Source: Scolanthus callimorphus (Eukaryota; Cnidaria; Anthozoa; Actiniaria; Edwardsiidae). From it: a DNA stretch of 64,000 bases. Each line of letters opens with the position of its first letter. Within the stretch, counting starts at the first letter, position 1. Under the pieces are notes generated by a model that saw only the letters and a list, made by a program, of their open reading frames with translations, ran no database searches and was not told where the DNA came from. Both the position numbers and the translations under genes were made by a program. The stretch is from positions 22,591,854-22,655,853 of the forward strand of contig CM066913.1 in NCBI GenBank assembly GCA_033964015.1. The letters are read 5' to 3'. Below, piece after piece: positions 52,641-63,135 of this stretch.

Positions 52641-55398
52641 TCCAATCATACACACCGACTTCTTTACTTATAACAAAAGATTTTTCTAGTATCAGTTTTG
52701 AGTAGCCCAGCTTGGGATACCTAGCCGAAATTATGGTTACCTAACCATGGGATCGTTTCTCGAAACGCCCGAAATGGATAAATTATATTTTATTGTGTCG
52801 CACAGAGACGACGGGCTATGGAAATAAATAAATCGAAAGCCTCGACACTGAGTAAAGGACCTGAAACGATTGATCATTTATGCTCTCATTCATGTTGTGA
52901 CTTTGAATAAAGCCGTTTGTGTTGATCTTGAGAATATCGGTGGCGTCATCATCTAATCATTGTCTCATCGAACATCTTATCGATGCAGTCCATCTCACCG
53001 AGTATCATTGCTTCGTTTTCTTAAATCGTATAAGCTCTGGGAGAATTTCCTGGCAGGAAATTTCCAAGTCTGGAAAGCGGTTTTAACTGCTTCTAAGGGA
53101 CCGTTCATTATTTCTGGGGAGTACCGGGCTGGATAAAAATCGTGCGGGGTCTGAATTTTTTTTCTGAAAATTAAACGGGGGGTTGATATATGTTAAATGC
53201 TCAGCTATACCGTAAATCCTCGAATTAGCGACGCACTTGAAGTGGCAATGTCCTTCCTTTTCTGATCATAAACTCTAAACTACAGATAACATTTTTGCCT
53301 TTTTGTCTGGTTTTATCTTTTTTCGCCTTTCTTTGCCCCCTTTTTGCCTTTTTTTTTGCCCAACTACCAGGCGCTGATTTGATAGTTTGTAGTAGTATGG
53401 AAATACTAAGTGGATAGCAAAGGCTTATCCAAGCAAATGAAAAGAAAAAACACATAGTGAACGTGCTAAAAAACACTACAATAAGAAAAGCAATTATTGA
53501 GGAGACGGACGAAGTCGAAGGCTCTTAAAGTTTGTTGGAAGACAGTGAAGTGTAAAGGCCTGCTCGATTTTCGAGTCCAGTCCTGAAAAAAAAAAATGAT
53601 TTCGACCGATTCGTGAAATGACAAAAAATGGCAACAAATATTCACGCACAAAGGCACAAAGGCGTCATAGGCAAAAAAGTTGGAAAGAGCAATCAATTGT
53701 AACAGTCATTCACCCTGATGAAGGCTAGTTAACTAGCCGAAATATAGGTGTTTGTTTTGATATCCACTTTTCAATTATTGTTTAACCTTGTGTCTGCGTG
53801 TATCCTCTTGCACTAGCCATCTCTATCTGTCCCTTATGTCTGCGTGTACACTTGCGCTATAGTCATCTCTTTCTATCCCTTGTGTCTGCGTGTATACTTT
53901 TTTGAACTGCCCACCCTACAATTTTGATGTGTCCCCTACTTAGCTTGGAATTTAAGTTAATTTTCTCAAAAAGATTATTAACATTTAGAGGCTAGTAGAG
54001 GCTATTCGCCAACAAGCTAAGTGTTAACACCAGCAAAACAGAATACATGCTGAAAGTTTCTGGGTATAATATGCAAGTACACATATGCCTCAAGTTGTTG
54101 AAGTAAATATTAGTAATATCAGTATATCTAGAGTCAGTAAGTCTCTTTGGTCTGCTTGTTGATGTGACAATCTCTTTGTTTCATCATTTGACGCTTATTG
54201 CAGAAAAAAATATATATAGTGGATATTACATGGCCGCGCGGAGATAAGAATTTTATCTTGGAGTGTTGAAAATTTATCTCACGAGTGAGCGCAGCGAAAT
54301 GCCAAATTCAAATTTTATTTGAGTTAAGCTTAAGCTGTTATTTTCACGTGTGAAGATATCAAGTTTTCGTGCTGAAGATTACCCGGTATTTCATTGGTGT
54401 TTATATAATAATAAACCGCGCTATTGCGGATATCCCGGTTTGAATATACAGACAAAACAGTGACGGGTCAGTTAAGGGGCGGACATACCCCCCTTTCCAA
54501 TACAAAAATGGTTTGAATGCATATGATAGTCCTCTAAGACTTGGTTTAATATAAGGTGACTCATTCGAAATGCAAAATGCGTTCTTCTACCATAGGTGGC
54601 GATTCCCTTGTTACCTGAAACTCTAGTAGTGAATAGTGAAACCCGGTTTTGAGTTCCACGCCATCAAATTCTTGGTGTTCACCTCCGGAGACACGTTTCA
54701 TTTTTAGCGAGTTATTTCGAACAAAAAGTTAATATGAACTATATCTTGAATAGCTCTACCACGTTTTAGATTGGGTCTTATATTGCAAGCGAGATATAAG
54801 CGAACAAAATGACCCAAACTCGTAACTGTCGAAAAAGTCGAACATGAGCAAAATGATGTATAAATTGCAGGTTATGTCTCAAAAAGTACAAAAGATGTGA
54901 TTTGCTTTAGGCCACCAATTGCACAATATATATATTTATTTTTTTCCTAGAGGGCACGGTAACGAATCCTGCATTCTGATTGGTTCTTAGAGCGCGCGCG
55001 CGGGGGCAATATTTTCCCATCTCTGACCATTGTAGGTCACGGTAACCATTTTCGCGCGCTTGTTTTCATCGAAAAAATGAAAGCCCTCGGTCACAGTTTT
55101 TCCCTATACGGACCTCCCAGCCGGTAAATAACATATATTAGTTTACAGTTGACGCGGTTTCCATTGTTATTCATAGGGATTTAACTCGGATAATGACTCT
55201 CAACAAACTAAAAGTCGGGGAGGGATTTGAATTCTCCAGGGAAAGGTTGGGGTTGATCAATAGAATTGAATTTCTAGGTAAATATATTGCTCATTATGGA
55301 TTCATAGTTAAGTATATAGCTCATTATGGATTCATAGGTAAATATCTAGATACTTACCTATGAATCCATAATAAGCCATATACTTGCCTATGAATCTA
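52641..55398. other. Gene-poor stretch
   Basis: It holds a hammerhead-like motif (53711-53750), repeats of TTGTGTCTGCGTGTA (about 53790, 53839, 53879) and the inverse of the repeat at 37672 (about 55060-55140). Duplicated CTCATTATGGATTCATAG segments lie near 55285-55395. No gene is supported. Confidence 0.45.
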
Positions 55399-55557
55399 TA
55401 ATGTGTGGTTCCAGAAAACATTCCCCCCCCCCCCGGAAGAGTGTTGAAAAGTGACCCCCCACCTCTCTGGAATTTCTGAAGAAAAATACAGCATTTGCAT
55501 GGAAAAGATATCCCTTCCTATTATCCTTCCTATGGATAATTTCTGGAACCACACAAT
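55399..55557. mobile_element. TGTGTGGTTCCAGAAA MITE, short copy
   Basis: The inverted ends match the copies in the ROR introns. ATAA next to both ends (55395-55398 region and after 55557) may be a 4-bp duplication. Confidence 0.7.
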
Positions 55558-55974
55558 AAGCCATTTTTACCTAGACTTCAAGGGGCACTGTCACGGTTAT
55601 TTAATTAAAATAAGACCAGTGTTCTACAGAAACAATTCCGAACCTTTATTATGTTTCAAAAATGCCAATTAGCAATCCAATTCCATCCGCTCGATTATAC
55701 ACGAAAATACTCCAAATTTGTATTGATCTAAGAGCTGAAAGGTTAGTTTAAAAACGTAGACGATTATTTTGTTGATTTCTAGCGAGTTTGACTGCATTTA
55801 AGCTACTCAAAATGACCCCAAGTTTGGACCAAATTCATGATAAAGCATGACAGTGCCCCTTTCACAATGACTAATTCAATTATCAACCGAAACGTTTAAC
55901 TAGTGAATTCAAATCCATACACTTACCCCGAGAAAAAAAACATCCAATAATCTCAGTTTATGCATCTATACTGA

Positions 55975-56139
55975 CTATCTGTCTATAACAAATATTTGCT
56001 CCTGATTATCCTTTATGTGAATCCCGTTGAACGCCACAAACACGATTTCCGAGAACGCCTTCACTTGAACCATTTGAGAAGCGTTTGTCCAGTCTACTTG
56101 CTTGGTCTCCTTGCCATAGAGTGTGTTTAAGACGTAAAC
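55975..56139 (-). CDS. Candidate terminal exon of an unknown minus-strand gene
   Basis: On the minus strand TGTATTTTCAG precedes 55 codons ending in TAG. The reading has balanced, protein-like composition (VYVLNTLYGKETKQVDW, VQVKAFSEIVFVAFNGIHI). No matching upstream exons were found between 56150 and 58000, and I do not recognise the protein. It could be chance or a retained fragment. Confidence 0.32.
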   Translation of the reverse strand, partial: VYVLNTLYGKETKQVDWTNASQMVQVKAFSEIVFVAFNGIHIKDNQEQIFVIDR

Positions 56140-56850
56140 CTGAAAATACAGATAAAATCATGCCCAGGTTAATTGCATATCTAATCGTAGAGAGCAACCA
56201 ACGAGCGCAAAATACCTGAAACTTGCCTCAGTTTCGCCAACTTGAATCAGCTCCACCGAACGTTATGCAAATTGAGCTGTAGTAGCTGTAGCTGTCAGGA
56301 CGTGGTACAAACGAAAATAACCAGTGAGGACGTAGTTGCTTTTGTCTCTATTATTTTCGTTCTACAAAGGAGTTCTTTTGTCTGTAGTCTATTATCCTCG
56401 TTCTTTGTGTTGAGGTAGGGTATTGTTGTATTATCCAACCAGAGAGGAGCTTTAAGCAGCTACGTACCGACCAAAATAACAGCGCTTTAATGAGTTGCGC
56501 TTTTACAAAAGGCCGCTTGATTGATTGGACTGGCTGTTGTACGAAAACAAGACGTAATTCGTGTTTGGAAACCTTTGTCAATCATGGTTGAATAAAAGTT
56601 GTCACTCATTTTATTCAGCATCACAACTTTATTGTGCATGGTAAAAATTAATTGCAATAAGTTTCTCTGGGGAACGCACTTCTATGAAAGCAGCTAAATA
56701 ACTAACAATAGTTCCTATTGGAATCCGCTATCTTTTTCAATTGTAAACTGTACTCCTTTTCAAAACTGTTCAATTCAATGAGAAGAATGCATTTCATTTG
56801 TTCCTGTTTTCTGAAAACCTTGTCAACTGTAAACTAAGTCCTCGATTCTC

Positions 56851-56911
56851 GGCAATAACCCCAATACATCCCGCGGGCCTACGGCCCTTGGGATGTATTG
56901 GGGTTATTGCC
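56851..56911. repeat. Perfect 22-bp hairpin with 17-nt loop
   Basis: GGCAATAACCCCAATACATC... (56851-56872) is exactly complementary to 56890-56911, around a CGGGCCTACGGCCC loop that can pair further. It is probably the centre of a palindromic MITE, with TCGATTCTCGG/CTCGAATCTCGG outside. Confidence 0.85.
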
Positions 56912-56984
56912 TCGAATCTCGGTAATTAACTCTAACTGTCTGCAATGCGAGAGTCCACTGTAAGAGGAACGTACGAAAATGTGA

Positions 56985-57425
56985 CGGGAGCCAAAAATAC
57001 ATCCAAAAAAGCACAAACACATTGGGGTGTAGCCAGGGGGCTCAGGGGGCCGCCCCCTTTCCATATCAATAGTTCCCTTGAAAAAGTGTCGACATTCTCC
57101 AACTTCCTTATAAGGAAATATCTGCATTCCATATTTGGAATCCCAGTAAGTTTTTCACTATTTCTATTGGCTTAGAAAGCTTAAAACTCAACCAAAACTC
57201 AAATATACTCGAGGAAAGATGCAGGAGCCAAAAATACATCCAAAACAACACAAACACACGGGGGCGTAGCCAGGGGGCTCAGGGGGCCGCCCCCAACCTT
57301 TCCATATCAATAGATCCCTTGAAAAAGTGTCGACATTCTCCAACTTCCTCATAAGGAAATATCTGCATTCCATATTTGGAATCCTAAAACTCAACCAAAA
57401 CTCAAATATACTCGAGGAAAGATGC
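56985..57425. repeat. Tandem duplication of about 239 bp
   Basis: GCCAAAAATACATCCAAAA starts at about 56989 and 57228. Both copies continue through GCTCAGGGGGCCGCCCCC, AAAAAGTGTCGACATTCTCC and AAGGAAATATCTGCATTCCA. Confidence 0.85.
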
Positions 57426-58013
57426 TATGTGCATTTTCCACTCTCGTGTTCACGGTCAAAAGCCTGGCAACAAGGGAGACAAGATACCACAGGAAGCCCG
57501 GTCAATCTCTAGAAAGGCGACACTGCTATCTTGATATGGCGGAAGATTTGGCCATACATTTACTGTATTTGCTGGAGGAAATTTGAAAATCTTCGTCCCA
57601 CGTTTTTACTATCCACCCCCGTCCCCCCAACCAAAATTACTACGCACCTGTAGCATTGTTTGCACCTATAAAATTCGTTTTCGCGGAAATGAAGATTGGA
57701 TTCCCAAATACAATATTGAAATGAAAATAATGAAATCCGAATAACTACATTCTACAGAAATGAAAATATATTTTTGGAGTGATGTCAACTCGAACTATTT
57801 TTTTTTTCTCAAGCCAAGCGACGAAACTGGACGGTTTTTTTGTCATTCACAATCGTCAAACAAAGTGCTACTTATAACATTAGTTATGCGTATGGTGCAA
57901 ATAAAATGCCTCTAGTTATTGCATTATTCAAACTTTACCAAACTTATGACCCGCGGAAAATTGTCCAATCACATCACAATGATACTGACATGAGTATCAC
58001 GTGGAAACAGCAC

Positions 58014-58022
58014 TATATAAAG
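58014..58022 (+). promoter_or_regulatory. TATA box before the 58126 ORF
   Basis: TATATAAAG lies about 110 bp upstream of the ATG, in a form much like the TATA boxes of the divergent-gene elements. Confidence 0.55.
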
Positions 58023-58125
58023 CCAAATACCACGAGGAGAAATCCTCTTTCTCCGGGGCGTCGAAAAGGACTAGACAGAGAAGAGTAGGAGAATAGACGA
58101 AGGGGGCGACAAGAACAAAGGAGCA

Positions 58126-58515
58126 ATGAACACACAGAAGAGAAAGTCGAGCCGTAATAAACGAAGTCACTCTCAACTCGAAGAGGAAGAAGCTAGGAGG
58201 ATCGTCACTGACGATTCAGAATCTGACTTTATGGAATTGCCATCGCCAACTCCACTTACTCCACCTAGATCAAGTGAAGGCATACTGACGTATACATCTT
58301 CTAGGAACAAAAAGAATGACTTGAAATTATTAGCCGAAAAGCTGCTTGTGTCGTATTTGAAAACCGACGTTTCGGCAATGTTGCCTTCTTCAAGGTTTAC
58401 AACAGAGTCTTCCTACACGTGGCGAGATATGGCAGCATGGTGTGTGCGCGGTTTTTTTTTTGATACGACGGTTTTTCAAAGTCGTATTTTATATAAGGAA
58501 ACAAAGCATTATTGA
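58126..58515 (+). CDS. Hypothetical acidic/basic protein (129 aa), possibly virus-like or element-derived
   Basis: The ATG follows a TATA box and a purine-rich leader. The N-terminus is basic (TQKRKSSRNKRSHSQ). A Glu-rich helix and a DDSESDFMELPSPTPLTPPR segment follow, which looks like a phosphorylatable disordered region. The last third contains STP-free helical sequence with WRDMAAWCVRG. No family is recognised. Its start, TATA context and charge resemble the acidic gene of the divergent-gene elements only in style, not in sequence. A GTTTAC after TCTTCAAG (58394) could be a splice donor, so the C-terminus is uncertain. Confidence 0.45.
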   Translation: MNTQKRKSSRNKRSHSQLEEEEARRIVTDDSESDFMELPSPTPLTPPRSSEGILTYTSSRNKKNDLKLLAEKLLVSYLKTDVSAMLPSSRFTTESSYTWRDMAAWCVRGFFFDTTVFQSRILYKETKHY

Positions 58516-58718
58516 CTCCTACAGCTATTGAAATGTGGAGCAATTGTATTAAGAAAGAAAACAGGCGAAATCAGTACCCTCTTGAGCCTAGAAAAACGTA
58601 TCTTCTTCAACACTTTGAAAATTTCTAACCTGCTCATGAAATTGACAACAATTTTCAAGTCCGGCCGGCTTCATAAACGACAAAAATTGCTTTTCATATT
58701 ACATAATTTAAGTTCATA

Positions 58719-58990
58719 AGCCACAAAGACAGCAATATTTTTCCATTTCTCTGCTTGTTCATTTCCAGCACTAAATATTGTTGATTTTTCGGAAAAAAGT
58801 CGCCGCTTCGTGGCTGTCCAGTTCTCCGAAATTGTTGAATCCACTTTTGGTTCCTAAGCCACCAAAACAGCAATTATTTTCTATTTCTCTGCTTGATCAT
58901 TTCCTGAACTCACTAAATATTGTTGATTTTTTGCCAGTAAAGTCGCTTCGTCTTCGTTTGCTTCGTTTGTCTAGTTCTCCGGAATCACTG
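58719..58990. repeat. Tandem duplication of about 130-140 bp
   Basis: AGCCACAAAGACAGCAATAT (58718) and AGCCACCAAAACAGCAATTA (58857) begin two copies that share TTTCTCTGCTTG, CTAAATATTGTTGATTTTT and AGTTCTCCG. Confidence 0.75.
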
Positions 58991-59093
58991 AATGCATGCA
59001 TGGCAATCCATCTTTTTAATGCAAGATGAAGCACATTTCCCATTCTTTGTTCTAAGACTATGCCGTAACCTTATTGATATTTTTGGTGTGCAG

Positions 59094-60080
59094 GGTCCTC
59101 CAACAATGACAGCTCCCCAGCATGAGGACCAAGAAAACTTCAGGTAAACTATTAACTTGTGCTTTTTCTACATTCTGCACTTTTGTTGTTCTCTATGCAT
59201 AAGATTACCTCTGTTAATTAGATTAAAGTTTATTTTCATAGGGTGCCTTCAAGATTTCTTGACAGAACTAACTCGAGTTACTACTTGCATGCAAATCCTC
59301 CAAAAGGTGCAAAAAAATAAAGCCAATAGGTTCTTCAATAGTTATTATTTATTGAGAAACTATTGCACGCACAACCTAATATTGATATTTTAATTCAACA
59401 TATTTCCCCGCATCTGATTGGTTGTGCGCCACCAGCAAGCGACCTACTCCATCGATGGAGGCAAAGATTGGATAAGTTGAAAAACTATTGCACGCACAAC
59501 CTAATTGATATTTTAATTGGTGTGCAAGGTCCTCCAACAATGACAGCCCATGGCCATCTGGCACGAGGACCAAGAAAACTTCAGGTAAACTATTAAGGGA
59601 AGAGGTCAAAACACTTGTACTCGACTGGTACCTAATTTTTTTCAGGGGAGGTGGTGGGTACCGGCATCTATCCCTTATTAACCCATTTTTCAGACCTAAT
59701 TTTCTCAGAGCATGATCTAGGGGTACCTGATTTTATTGCACATATGGACTCCTCTCGCTGCGAGGAAAGCGTTGGAGCATACACCTTTTTAATATCTATT
59801 TTATTTAAGGAGATAATTGCTCTAAAATTCAGCTCTGAGAGGTAGGTGGCTCCGGCACCTACCCCACCCCCCAAATTTGGCACTCACGGAAGTACGGATT
59901 TTTTTACCTCTCCCCTAACTTGTGCTTTTTCTACATGCTGCATTTTTGTTGTTCTCTATGCATAAGATTACCTCACCTGTTAATTAGAACTAACTCAAGT
60001 TACTACTTGCATGCAAATCCTCCAAAAAGATGCAAAAATACAGCTAATAGGTTCTTCAATAGTTGTTATTATTCATTCAT
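59094..60080. repeat. Duplicated segment with exon-like blocks
   Basis: GGTCCTCCAACAATGACAGC...GAAAACTTCAG with AG before and GTAAAC after occurs at 59094-59143 and about 59529-59584. CTTGTGCTTTTTCTACAT and TTACTACTTGCATGCAAATC occur at 59157/59918 and 59278/59999. A segmental duplication with rearrangement is clear. Whether the blocks are exons of a transcript is open. Confidence 0.7.
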
Positions 60081-60353
60081 TCATTTGCGCCACCGGCGAG
60101 CGACCTACTCCATGGTTATGGTGTTATGGTTTCACGTAGGCCCTGAATATACCTTGATTCTGGCCATGTTGTTTTATCTCTGTGAGATCTTATCCAATCA
60201 ACACCAAATGTTAAATGTAAAGAGGCCTCATCAAGCTTACAAACATGTTCATTTCATTTCGTACTCTCAGAAATGACCAATTCCGATTTGGAAATTTGAG
60301 CATTTGATGACGTCATTTTCCCGCCAAAAATCGCTAAATCGAAATTTTTTCAG

Positions 60354-60955
60354 GACCTCGCTACTTGGCAACAGTTTTTGGAGAATTGGAACGGAAAAGC
60401 TTTCTTTCTTGAGAATTTCATAAGCACTAGTCCCAATCTGCAATTGTTTACGGACGCAGCGGGGTCCATAGGTTTCGGCGGTTATTTCTCGGGCAAATGG
60501 TTTCAGGGTAAATGGCCCTCGCATCTTGCCATCTCAAAGAAGACCGGCATTAGCATCGAGTGGCAGGAGCTTTTCCCTATAGTAGTCGCTTGTGTCCTGT
60601 GGAAGAAATATTTCACCGGAAAACGCATCCAGTTCTGGTGTGACAACCAATAAGTAGTTCACATCGTCAACTCCGGTCACTCCAAAGTGCCTCGCATTAT
60701 GGCACTAGTGCGCCGCTTAGTTAGTACCTGCATGGTTCACAATTTCTCCGTCCGTTGTAGGCATGTGTGTGGAAATTTCAACGGAATTTCTGACGCCCTA
60801 TCTCGCTTTCAGATGGTTCGTTTCAGGGCACTAGCGCCGGAGGCAGACGAGATCCCTTGTACCATCCCGCCTTCGCTATTGACTCTCTAGCAACTGAGGT
60901 CAAGCAATACGCAGCCCGAGCCCTACCTGTCAACACCAAGAGAACGGATACTCTT
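60354..60955 (+). pseudogene. DIRS-type retrotransposon fragment (RNase H region)
   Basis: The frame reads a DIRS/Ngaro-style RNase H that normally follows the reverse transcriptase. Catalytic acids can be placed at FTDAAG, IEWQELFP, WCDN and ISDALSRF. A TAA at 60651 and a later TAG interrupt it. Downstream, in a shifted frame, QYAARALPVNT resembles the linker before the tyrosine recombinase. The fragment stops abruptly where the divergent-gene element begins (about 60955), so one element interrupted or replaced part of the other. Confidence 0.8.
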
Positions 60956-61447
60956 CCCTAGTGATTTCTTCAAGGTATCATAGGCGTCTTGCCATTGGTT
61001 ATAGTACCAAACAATCAGTATTTTCTTGTTTTCACTGTAGACAATCTTGCCTGTTTCCAGAATCTTCTGTACAAAGTAAGTCTTGCCACATTGAGTTGGG
61101 CCAGCCACAACTAGAGAAAACTTGTGTCGGAACTTGAAATCCGGATACGGTTCTTTTGCTGGATTTTGATTTCGGCCTGTTTGGTTATGTGTGGTGTTTT
61201 TTTGGTCTGACTTGATAAGGTGGTTTGTGAATTTTTTTTCTTCGTGTAGGAGGTACTTCACGTGGTAGAGCCGAAGATGTGGCACGTAAAACGTTCGGTA
61301 GGCGCGTCTGTTGAACTGAAAACACCGCCATTTTCAGGCATGACTTTCGACTGCGAAAAGATAATGAACCTGTAAAAGATGAGTACTGAGATTTTTTAAC
61401 TCTGGGCCTCCGCATACTGGACAAGTCCGAGGGAACTTGAACGGCAT
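60955..61447 (-). pseudogene. Zinc-finger plus P-loop NTPase gene of copy 2, with an in-frame TGA
   Basis: The ATG at 61447 begins MPFKFPRTCPVCGGPELKNL, with a finger CPVCGGPELKNLSTHLLQVH. A TGA at 61334-61336 follows after 37 codons. The same frame is then open to 60923 and contains a basic region and VVAGPTQCGKTYFVQKIL, a Walker A motif (GPTQCGKT). A hydrophobic strand (KKILIVWYY) follows that may be Walker B-like. The last ten codons (60923-60955) belong to the joined DIRS fragment. The family of the NTPase is unknown to me; viral-type packaging ATPases and helicases are options. Whether the TGA is a mutation, a removed intron boundary or a stop between two genes cannot be told. Confidence 0.58.
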
Positions 61448-61562
61448 GGTGTCTTGATAAGAAAGATGTTTTTAATGAAGCCGGTTCTCCCTTTTATACT
61501 TTTTGGGTGTCTCGCGGCGTTTCGGTATACCTGTGTCCTTTGGGAAGCAACTATTGTTCTAT

Positions 61563-61772
61563 AGGGTTTCTCCGGGGTTGCTGCAAGAATTCTTCAGGGT
61601 TTCTGCGGGGTTTCTGTAGGGGTTTTCCAGGGTTTCTGTAGGGTTTCTGTGGGGTTTCTGTAGGGTTTCTCCAGGGTTTCTGTAGGCAGGTAGGGTTTCT
61701 GTGGAGTTTCTGTAGGGTTTCTGTGGGGTTTCTGTGGGGTTTCTGTAGGATTTCTGTGGGGTTTCTGTATTG
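61563..61772. repeat. 11-bp minisatellite (GGGTTTCTGTR) between divergent genes
   Basis: About seventeen units of GGGTTTCTGTA or GGGTTTCTGTG repeat, mostly every 11 bp, with a few irregular units. They lie between the zinc-finger start (61447) and the TATA boxes (61815-61833). The ORFs of NPTETPQKPYR peptides on the other strand are by-products. Confidence 0.9.
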
Positions 61773-61814
61773 GATAAACGTGATAAGGAAGCAAGCTTGG
61801 CAACCTGGCCTTCG

Positions 61815-61833
61815 TATATAAAGGTATATAAAG
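61815..61833 (+). promoter_or_regulatory. Double TATA box of the acidic gene, copy 2
   Basis: TATATAAAGGTATATAAAG contains two overlapping TATA elements. The second is at the position of the single one in copy 1. Confidence 0.65.
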
Positions 61834-61892
61834 CACGCAGTGGGACCAAGTCAATTAGTCGTAGCGGGAACATTGAACACGACGTATCAATT

Positions 61893-62368
61893 ATGGCCTT
61901 CTCGGATGATGAAGCTAGCCTCTCAAGCTCTGGTGAAGAGTCTCAGGACAATGACTCTCAGGAGGACAATGAAATAGATAATTGGGAACGTCTTCAAGAC
62001 GAAGCTATTGAACGACACGACGATCCGTGGAAAAAGTTGGTTCAGCACTATGAGGGGCTTGAAAATAGCCAAGAAGTTGCTGAGGCTAAAGCAACTAACG
62101 ATCTTGTGCCTAGCTACAGGAACGAGTTGAGACAAGTGCTGTTCGAGACAATGAAGTGGATGCATGAGTTTAAAAAGATCCTGACTATAAGAAAAATATA
62201 GAGACACGACAGAACTTCATGGACAAGGATGATTTTGACTGGAAAGAAGCCACCGAAGCAGCCATTGAGAAGCGCAAATTTTTACTCAACAAGTTATTCA
62301 AGAAGCAACCTATCCCAGAACAGCCAGACGTCCCAAAGTGGGGTGGACAATTTTACCGACGATATTGA
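61893..62368 (+). pseudogene. Acidic protein gene of the divergent-gene element, one frameshift
   Basis: From ATG 61893 the protein starts MAFSDDEASLSSSGEESQ. It is strongly acidic for about 35 residues, then helical (WERLQDEAIERHDDPWKKLV, HYEGLEN, ELRQVLFETMKWMHEF). The frame closes at 62201. The expected continuation (MDKDDFDWKEATEAAIEK ... WGGQFYRRY, TGA 62366-62368) is in the next frame, so a one-base loss near 62175 is likely. Copy 1 shows the same C-terminal motif. The acidic N-terminus could be an activation or histone-mimic region, but no function is known. Confidence 0.65.
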
Positions 62369-62594
62369 ATTGACCCCTAGAGTATCGCTACACTGAGTTT
62401 TTCCAGAGGGACACTTTATGTAATACAATTGATCCTTTTATGTATTTTTCTGCTACTTTATAGTTAAATTAAGGGACTACTCTACTCTAAGTTACTATGT
62501 GCCACTAGTGGTAGTATTTAATGTAATATAATTTTTTAAGAACTTGTATTTTCTTCTGTCATTTTATAGCTAAATAATGGACAATGTAATTGAT

Positions 62595-62600
62595 AATAAA
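62595..62600 (+). terminator. Polyadenylation signal of the acidic gene
   Basis: AATAAA lies 227 nt after the stop, at the end of an AT-rich stretch. Confidence 0.55.
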
Positions 62601-62719
62601 GAGAAATGAATCTTAACGTCATCCACAGCATTTTTTCACTTTAATCCACTGGAGCTCTGGTTTTATTGACTCCGAAAACAATAAAATCCGCAAGCACATG
62701 GCAGAGACAAAATAAACCG

Positions 62720-63135
62720 CAGCCAAGTGTTGAACACAAAGGAACACCTGTGTCAACAATAAACCACAAAGCTCATTATGTATTACCTCTCACTTTTAAA
62801 CAAAGAAACACCTGTGTCAACAATAAACCACAAAGCTCATTAACTCCGCGTGGGGACGCTCATTAATTCCTCCCCAATAAAGATCAAAAGAACACCTGTG
62901 TCAAAAATCAGCCGCAAGCTCATTAATTCTGCGTGGGGACGCTCATTAATTCAACCGCAATAAAGAACACCTGTGTCAACAACCAACCACAGAGCTCATT
63001 AATTCCGCGTAGGGACCCTCATTAATTCCTCCGCAATATAGAACAAAGGAACACCTGTGTCAACAATAAACCACAAAGCTCATTAATTCCGCGTGGGGAC
63101 GCTCATTAATTCAACAGCGACGCTCATTATGTATT
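62720..63135. repeat. Irregular tandem repeat related to the terminal repeats of copy 1
   Basis: About five units carry AACACCTGTGTCAACAATAA, CCACAAAGCTCATTAATTCC and GCGTGGGGACGCTCATTAAT, spaced 60-85 bp. The same sequence occurs once at 43712-43775 and, inverted, at about 40880-40925 in copy 1. Confidence 0.82.

Noticed and set aside
61559..61873. Proline/threonine-rich minus-strand ORFs (NPTETPQKPYR repeats)
   Set aside because: Translation of the 11-bp minisatellite; three frames are open alike, and it lies in the promoter region.
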